A stretch of 64,000 bases of DNA from Nocardioides sp. (lineage in GTDB: Bacteria > Actinomycetota > Actinomycetes > Propionibacteriales > Nocardioidaceae): assembly GCA_020636915.1 (NCBI GenBank), contig JACJWV010000007.1, forward strand, positions 124,001 through 188,000, read 5' to 3'. The notes beneath the pieces were generated by a model. The model saw only the letters and a list, made by a program, of their open reading frames with translations, made no database searches and had not been told where the DNA came from. Positions 59,436-64,000 of this stretch are shown piece by piece. Every line of letters starts with the position of its first letter. The first letter of the stretch is position 1. Position numbers and translations under genes: made by a program.

Positions 59436-60422
59436 GTGACCACGCTCCGCGCCGCGCTGCTCCTCGCGGCCGCGGTCGCCCTGACGGGCTGCTCGTCCGA
59501 CGACGCTCCCGGATCCGCGGGGCCGACCGCCGCCGACTGCTCCTCGGCGCCGACCGTCTCGGACGCCGGCGAGCTGCACGACGCCCTGGCGGGCGCGGGC
59601 CCGGGCGACGTGATCGTGCTGGCCGACGGCGAGTACCGCGGCTCGTTCACCGCGGCGGCGGCGGGCAACCGCGCCGACCCCGTCACCCTCTGCGGCTCCC
59701 GGGCCGCGCGCCTCGTCGGCGCCTCGGTCGACGAGGGCTACACGCTGCACCTCGACGGGGCGTCGTACTGGCGGGTGCAGGGGTTCACCGTGTCCGGCGG
59801 CCAGAAGGGCGTCGTGCTCGACGACGCGTCGCACAACGTGCTGCGCGACCTGCGCGTGAGCGGCACCGGCGACGAGGCCGTCCACCTGCGGGCCGGCAGC
59901 AGCGACAACCTGGTGGCGGGCAACGAGGTGCGCGACACCGGTCGCCACCAGCCGGAGTACGGCGAGGGCATCTACGTCGGCAGCGCGCAGAGCAACTGGT
60001 GCGACGTGAGCGAGTGCGAGCCCGACCGCAGCGACGACAACCGGATCGTCGGCAACGACGTGCGCGGCACGACCGCCGAGGCGGTCGACGTGAAGGAGGG
60101 CACGACCGGGGGCGAGCTGCGTGAGAACGTGCTGGGCGGCGGGTCCGGGGAGGTCGACTCCGTCGTGGAGCTCAAGGGCAACGACTGGCAGGTGCGCGGC
60201 AACGACATCGCCACCGTGGGCGTCGACGCCGTCCAGGTGCACGTCATCCTGGACGGGTGGGGCCAGGACAACCGGATCACCGACAACTCGTTCACGCTCG
60301 CGCGACCGGGCTACGCCGTGCACCTGGTCGGTGACGCGGAGCGGGCGGGCAACGTCGTCGGGTGCGGACAGCCGGTCACGCCGCCGGGGACCGGGGAGCT
60401 GAGCAATGTCGACTGCCGCTGA
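59436..60422 (+). CDS. Right-handed beta-helix lipoprotein
   Basis: 328 residues with lipobox LTGC (about residue 18). SAGELHDALAGAGPGDVIVL-type start (DAGELHDALAGAGPGDVIVL), RADPVTLCGSRAARLVG, then coils with Asn ladders (YWRVQGFTVSGGQKGVVLDD, HNVLRDLRVSGTGDEAVHLR, DNLVAGNEVRDTG, NRIVGNDVRGTTAEAVDVKE, DNRITDNSFTLA). This resembles chondroitinase B/alginate lyase (PL6) and pectate-lyase-like proteins. Anchored on the outer face, it could cut or epimerise the polymer made by the divergent GT2. The GTG start lies 113 bp from the GT2 start. The 3' end overlaps the response regulator start by 17 bases. Confidence 0.85.
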   Translation: MTTLRAALLLAAAVALTGCSSDDAPGSAGPTAADCSSAPTVSDAGELHDALAGAGPGDVIVLADGEYRGSFTAAAAGNRADPVTLCGSRAARLVGASVDEGYTLHLDGASYWRVQGFTVSGGQKGVVLDDASHNVLRDLRVSGTGDEAVHLRAGSSDNLVAGNEVRDTGRHQPEYGEGIYVGSAQSNWCDVSECEPDRSDDNRIVGNDVRGTTAEAVDVKEGTTGGELRENVLGGGSGEVDSVVELKGNDWQVRGNDIATVGVDAVQVHVILDGWGQDNRITDNSFTLARPGYAVHLVGDAERAGNVVGCGQPVTPPGTGELSNVDCR

Positions 60423-61227
60423 GAGCACGCCCGATACCGACGAACCGCCGCTGGCGGTCGTGATCGAGGACGACCCCGAGGTCGCCGAGCTGCTGGCAAT
60501 CGTCCTCTCGCAGTCCGGCTTCCGGCCCATCGTGACCCCCGACGGGCTCACCGGGGTCGAGGCCGTCCGGACGCACCGGCCGGTGGTGGTCACCGTCGAC
60601 ATCGGGCTGCCCGGCATCGACGGCTTCGAGGTCACCCGCCGCATCCGGGCGTTCAGCTCGACCTACGTCCTCATGGTGAGCGCCCAGGCCGGCGAGGACG
60701 ACATCCTCGGCGGCTTCGAGGCCGGCGCCGACGACTACGTCGCCAAGCCGTTCCGCCCGCGCGAGCTGCGCGCCCGGTTCATCGCCGGACTGCGGCGTCC
60801 GCCCGAGCGCTACCGGGTCGCGCAGCCACCGGTCGTGGTCCCGCTGCCCCCGCAGCCGCGGCCAGCGACCCGGCTGGTGGAGCTCGACGGGGACTGGGTC
60901 GTGCTCCGTGGCCTGCGGCTCGACCCCGCCGAGGGGCGCCTCGTGGTCGACGGGGAGGAGGTCGAGCTGCGCCAGCTCGAGTTCGACCTCCTCGAGCTGA
61001 TGCTGTACGCCGGCGCGCGGCCGCGCACGGCCGGCGAGCTCGCGCTCGGGCTGCGCGGCGAGGTCTACCCGGCCGGCAGCCAGGTCCGCGACTCCGACCT
61101 CGAGGTGGTCGTGGCCGCGATGGCGTCCCTGCGGGAGCGGCTCGGCGGCGACGACGAGTGGATCGAGGACCTCGGCGAGGGCCGCTACCGGCTGGCGGCC
61201 GGACCCTCCACGGGGTCGGCGTCGTAG
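60406..61227 (+). CDS. OmpR-family response regulator (orphan)
   Basis: 273 residues. Receiver domain (15-132): acidic pocket EDDPE (21-25), phosphoacceptor Asp65 in VVTVDIGLPGIDG, Ser92, Lys114 in YVAKPFRPRELRA. A short Pro-rich linker (133-157) leads to a winged-helix C-terminal domain (VELRQLEFDLLELML; WIEDLGEGRYRL). The receiver is similar through its length to that of 2214-3452 (EDDP, LSQSGFR, GFEAGADDY-(L/V)-KPFRPRELRAR). Start overlaps the beta-helix lipoprotein gene by 17 bases, so it is translated with it; no kinase is present. The C-terminus overlaps the convergent meaB by 43 bases. Confidence 0.9.
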   Translation: MSTAAESTPDTDEPPLAVVIEDDPEVAELLAIVLSQSGFRPIVTPDGLTGVEAVRTHRPVVVTVDIGLPGIDGFEVTRRIRAFSSTYVLMVSAQAGEDDILGGFEAGADDYVAKPFRPRELRARFIAGLRRPPERYRVAQPPVVVPLPPQPRPATRLVELDGDWVVLRGLRLDPAEGRLVVDGEEVELRQLEFDLLELMLYAGARPRTAGELALGLRGEVYPAGSQVRDSDLEVVVAAMASLRERLGGDDEWIEDLGEGRYRLAAGPSTGSAS

Positions 61228-62177
61228 GCCGCGAGCACCCGGTCGGCCGCGACCGTGGCCGGCAGCTCGCCGGAGAGCACCGCCTCGCGGACCTCGGCGC
61301 GGATCGCCTTCACGCCGGGTGACCGGCGCAGGCGCTGGTCGAGCTCGTCGCGGACGAGCGCCCAGGTGAAGTCGAGCTGCTGCCCGGCGCGCTTGCGTTC
61401 CAGGCCCTCGGCGCCGAGGTGCTCCCGGTGCTCCAGCACCCGGGCCCACACGTCGTCGACACCGGCGTCCTCGAGGGCGGAACAGGTCACCACGGGTGGC
61501 GCCCACTCCCCCTTGCCGCGGACCAGCCGCAGCGCCCCGGCCAGGTCGCGTGCTGCGGCCCGGGCCTCCTGCTGGCGGTCCCCGTCGGCCTTGTTGACCG
61601 CGATGACGTCGGCGATCTCGAGGATGCCCTTCTTGATGCCCTGCAGCTGGTCCCCGGTCCGGGCCAGGGTCAGGAAGAGGAAGGTGTCGACCATGCCCGC
61701 CACCGTGACCTCGGACTGACCGACCCCGACGGTCTCGACGAGCACGACGTCGTACCCGGCGCCCTCGAGCACCATCATCGCCTGCACCGTCGCACGGGCG
61801 ACGCCGCCGAGCGTGCCCGCACTGGGGCTGGGGCGGATGAAGGCCGACGGGTCGGTCGCCAGGCGCGCCATCCGGGTCTTGTCGCCGAGCACCGACCCGC
61901 CGGTGCGCACGCTGCTCGGGTCGACGGCGAGGACCCCGACCCGGTGGCCGTCCGCGGTCAGCCGGGAGCCGAGCGCCTCGATGAAGGTCGACTTCCCGAC
62001 GCCCGGGACCCCCGAGATGCCGACCCGCACCGCCGTCGCCGGCTCCAGCCGGGTCAGGAGCTCGCGGGCCTGCTCGCGGTGGCGCGGGCTGGTCGACTCG
62101 ACGAGGGTGATCGCCTGGGAGATCGCGGCGCGCCTCCCCGTGCGGATGCCCTCGAGGAGTGCCTCGACGTCAGGCAC
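61185..62177 (-). CDS. meaB: Methylmalonyl-CoA mutase-associated GTPase MeaB
   Basis: 330 residues. Walker A GISGVPGVGKSTFIEAL, GVLAVDPSSVRTGGSVLGDK, VARATVQAMMVLEGAGYDVV, ETVGVGQSEVTVAGMVD and base-specificity motif NKADGD are the MeaB/ArgK signature. It loads and protects adenosylcobalamin on methylmalonyl-CoA mutase. ATG 62177 overlaps the mutase stop by 8 bases. The 3' end runs 43 bases into the convergent response regulator gene. Confidence 0.95.
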   Translation of the reverse strand: MPDVEALLEGIRTGRRAAISQAITLVESTSPRHREQARELLTRLEPATAVRVGISGVPGVGKSTFIEALGSRLTADGHRVGVLAVDPSSVRTGGSVLGDKTRMARLATDPSAFIRPSPSAGTLGGVARATVQAMMVLEGAGYDVVLVETVGVGQSEVTVAGMVDTFLFLTLARTGDQLQGIKKGILEIADVIAVNKADGDRQQEARAAARDLAGALRLVRGKGEWAPPVVTCSALEDAGVDDVWARVLEHREHLGAEGLERKRAGQQLDFTWALVRDELDQRLRRSPGVKAIRAEVREAVLSGELPATVAADRVLAAYDADPVEGPAASR

Positions 62178-64000
62178 CGCTTCCCAGCTGCTCGCGCAGT
62201 CGCGCGACGAGGTCGAGCGCGGACTCCGCGATCACCGTGCCCGGCAGGAACACCGCGGCGGCGCCCATCTCCTTCAGCGTGGGTACGTCGTCGGGCGGGA
62301 TCACGCCGCCGATGACCACCATGATGTCCGGACGGCCCTGCTCGGCCAGCGCCTGCTTCAGCGCAGGGAGCAGCGCCAGGTGGCCGGCCGCGAGCGAGGA
62401 GACGCCCACGATGTGCACGTCGGCGTCGACGGCCTGCTGGGCGACCTCCTCGGGCGTGGAGAACAGCGGCCCCACGTCGACGTCGAACCCCATGTCGGCG
62501 AACGCGCTGACGACGACCTTCTGGCCGCGGTCGTGGCCGTCCTGGCCCATCTTGGCGACCAGGATGCGCGGGCGCCGGCCCTCGGCCTCCTCGAACTCGG
62601 CGGTCGCGTCGAGCACCTGCTGCACGAGGGTGTCGCCGGCCTCGGCGGACTCGTCCCGGTACACGCCGCTGATCGTACGGATCACCGCCTGGTGCCGGCC
62701 GTAGACCTTCTCCAGCGCCGCGGAGATCTCCCCCACGGTCGCCTTAGCACGAGCGGCGTCGACGGCCAGTGCGAGGAGGTTGCCGTCGAGCGTGGACGAG
62801 GCACCCGCCTCCGCCGACCGGGTCAGCGCCTCGAGGGTGCGCTGGACCTCGTGGTCGTCGCGCTCGGCGCGCAACCGCTCGAGCTTGGCGATCTGCTGGC
62901 GGTAGACGTCGTCGTTGTCGACCTTGAGCACGTCGAGGTGGTCCTCGGCGGCCGGCCGGTAGGTGTTGACCCCGATGACCTTCTGCGCGCCGGAGTCGAT
63001 CCGGGCCTGGGTGCGGGCCGCGGCCTCCTCGATGCGCATCTTCGGGATGCCCTGCTCGATCGCGGCGGCCATGCCGCCGGCCTCCTCGGCCTCGAGGATG
63101 TGCGCCCACGCCCGCTCGGCGAGGTCGTGGGTGAGCCGCTCCACGTAGTAGGAGCCCGCCCAGGGGTCGATCGTGCCGGTCGTGCCGCTCTCCTGCTGCA
63201 GCAGCAGCTGGGTGTTGCGCGCGATCCGCGCCGAGAAGTCGGTGGGCAGCGCGATCGCCTCGTCGAGGGCGTTGGTGTGCAGCGACTGGGTGTGGCCCTG
63301 GGTCGCCGCCATCGCCTCGATGCAGGTGCGCCCGACGTTGTTGAAGACGTCCTGCGCGGTCAGGGACCAGCCGGAGGTCTGCGAGTGGGTCCGCAGGCTG
63401 AGCGACTTGGGGTTCTGCGGGTCGAACTGGCGCACCAGCCGGGCCCACAGCGCCCGGGCCGCGCGCATCTTCGCGACCTCCATGAAGAAGTTCATCCCGA
63501 TCGCCCAGAAGAACGACAGGCGCGGCGCGAAGCGGTCGATGTCCAGGCCGGCCGCGAGACCCGCCCGGATGTACTCGACGCCGTCGGCCAGGGTGTAGGC
63601 GACCTCGAGGTCGTTGGTCGCCCCCGCCTCCTGCATGTGGTAGCCGGAGATCGAGATCGAGTTGAAGCGCGGCATCCGCTCGGCGGTGTACTGGAAGATG
63701 TCGCTGATGATCCGCATGCTCGGGGCCGGCGGGTAGATGTAGGTGTTGCGGACCATGAACTCCTTGAGGATGTCGTTCTGGATCGTCCCCGCGAGCTGCT
63801 CCGGCTTCACCCCCTGCTCCTCCGCGGCCGCGATGTAGAGCGCCATGACCGGCAGCACGGCGCCGTTCATGGTCATCGACACCGACATCTCGTCGAGCGG
63901 GATGCCTTCGAACAGCGTCCGCGCGTCGTAGATCGAGTCGATCGCCACGCCCGCCATGCCGACGTCGCCGCGCACCCGCGGGTGGTCGGAGTCGTAGCCG
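62170..64000 (-). CDS. mutB: Methylmalonyl-CoA mutase large subunit (5' end outside window)
   Basis: About 610 codons are visible; the frame continues past the right edge, so the start is not in the window. Features: GYDSDHPRVRGDVGMAG and MSVSMTMNGAVLPVMALYI of the TIM-barrel catalytic domain, FNSISISGYHMQEAGA, SLHTNALDEAIALPTDFSAR, then the C-terminal B12-binding domain MGQDGHDRGQKVV with the cobalt-coordinating His (DxHxxG), VDVGPLFSTPEEVA and VVIGGVIPPDD. It isomerises methylmalonyl-CoA to succinyl-CoA and with the AccA-type carboxylase at 11819 allows growth on propionyl-CoA sources. Confidence 0.96.
   Translation of the reverse strand, partial: GYDSDHPRVRGDVGMAGVAIDSIYDARTLFEGIPLDEMSVSMTMNGAVLPVMALYIAAAEEQGVKPEQLAGTIQNDILKEFMVRNTYIYPPAPSMRIISDIFQYTAERMPRFNSISISGYHMQEAGATNDLEVAYTLADGVEYIRAGLAAGLDIDRFAPRLSFFWAIGMNFFMEVAKMRAARALWARLVRQFDPQNPKSLSLRTHSQTSGWSLTAQDVFNNVGRTCIEAMAATQGHTQSLHTNALDEAIALPTDFSARIARNTQLLLQQESGTTGTIDPWAGSYYVERLTHDLAERAWAHILEAEEAGGMAAAIEQGIPKMRIEEAAARTQARIDSGAQKVIGVNTYRPAAEDHLDVLKVDNDDVYRQQIAKLERLRAERDDHEVQRTLEALTRSAEAGASSTLDGNLLALAVDAARAKATVGEISAALEKVYGRHQAVIRTISGVYRDESAEAGDTLVQQVLDATAEFEEAEGRRPRILVAKMGQDGHDRGQKVVVSAFADMGFDVDVGPLFSTPEEVAQQAVDADVHIVGVSSLAAGHLALLPALKQALAEQGRPDIMVVIGGVIPPDDVPTLKEMGAAAVFLPGTVIAESALDLVARLREQLGSGA

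Overview
The window is very GC-rich, densely packed actinobacterial DNA. Stop/start overlaps of the ATGA, GTGA and TGATG type are common, and GTG and TTG starts are frequent. The gene content suggests Nocardioides or a close relative in the Propionibacteriales: a DUF222/HNH (13E12-type) endonuclease, tandem SpoIID/LytB proteins, a two-biotin-carboxylase set and a methylmalonyl-CoA mutase locus. The genus is an inference from gene content only. I saw no rRNA, tRNA, CRISPR array, prophage or transposase.

Layout. 0-4.6 kb: an envelope-polysaccharide module (family 2 glycosyltransferase cut by the left edge, lipoprotein, response regulator with a long Pro/Gln-rich linker, GH6 cellulase lipoprotein). 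4.6-9.1 kb: MFS exporter with a divergent TetR regulator, Maf, GtrA-like protein, acyl-CoA dehydrogenase. 9.3-20.8 kb: secreted zinc protease, acyl-CoA carboxylase alpha subunit, two bacterial PH-domain proteins, a PASTA-like protein, pyruvate carboxylase, BenE transporter. 20.8-23 kb: four coupled small genes resembling type VII secretion accessories and substrates. 23-28.3 kb: two tandem SpoIID/LytB proteins, a LpdA-type flavoprotein without the redox disulfide, and a canonical dihydrolipoyl dehydrogenase.

29.3-52.2 kb is dominated by nucleoside uptake and breakdown. Purine nucleoside phosphorylase, a phosphohexomutase/phosphopentomutase-type enzyme, deoC, aldehyde dehydrogenases, a uridine-kinase-like protein, adenosine deaminase, thymidine phosphorylase, cytidine deaminase and a BmpA-type ABC importer fit one route: import nucleosides, deaminate or phosphorolyse them, convert the (deoxy)ribose phosphate, and oxidise the acetaldehyde. 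Two things disturb this block. One is a DUF222/HNH gene with three 168-bp tandem repeats on its left and an inverted, diverged copy of the repeat on its right. The other is a 2.5-kb stretch (about 36186-38712) in which deoC and two aldehyde dehydrogenase genes carry many single-base indels.

52.3-61.2 kb: M20 amidohydrolase, two tandem ScyD/ScyE-like beta-propeller proteins, then a second envelope-polysaccharide module. That module has a GT2 synthase, a membrane protein joining an outer beta-helix to an inner helix-turn-helix-like segment, a beta-helix lipoprotein, and an orphan response regulator paralogous to the one at the left end. 61.2-64 kb: MeaB and the large subunit of methylmalonyl-CoA mutase, cut by the right edge.

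The most promising candidates for something undescribed are the membrane-spanning beta-helix/HTH protein inside the synthase operon (mirrored in part by the left-end module), and the repeat-flanked DUF222/HNH unit.
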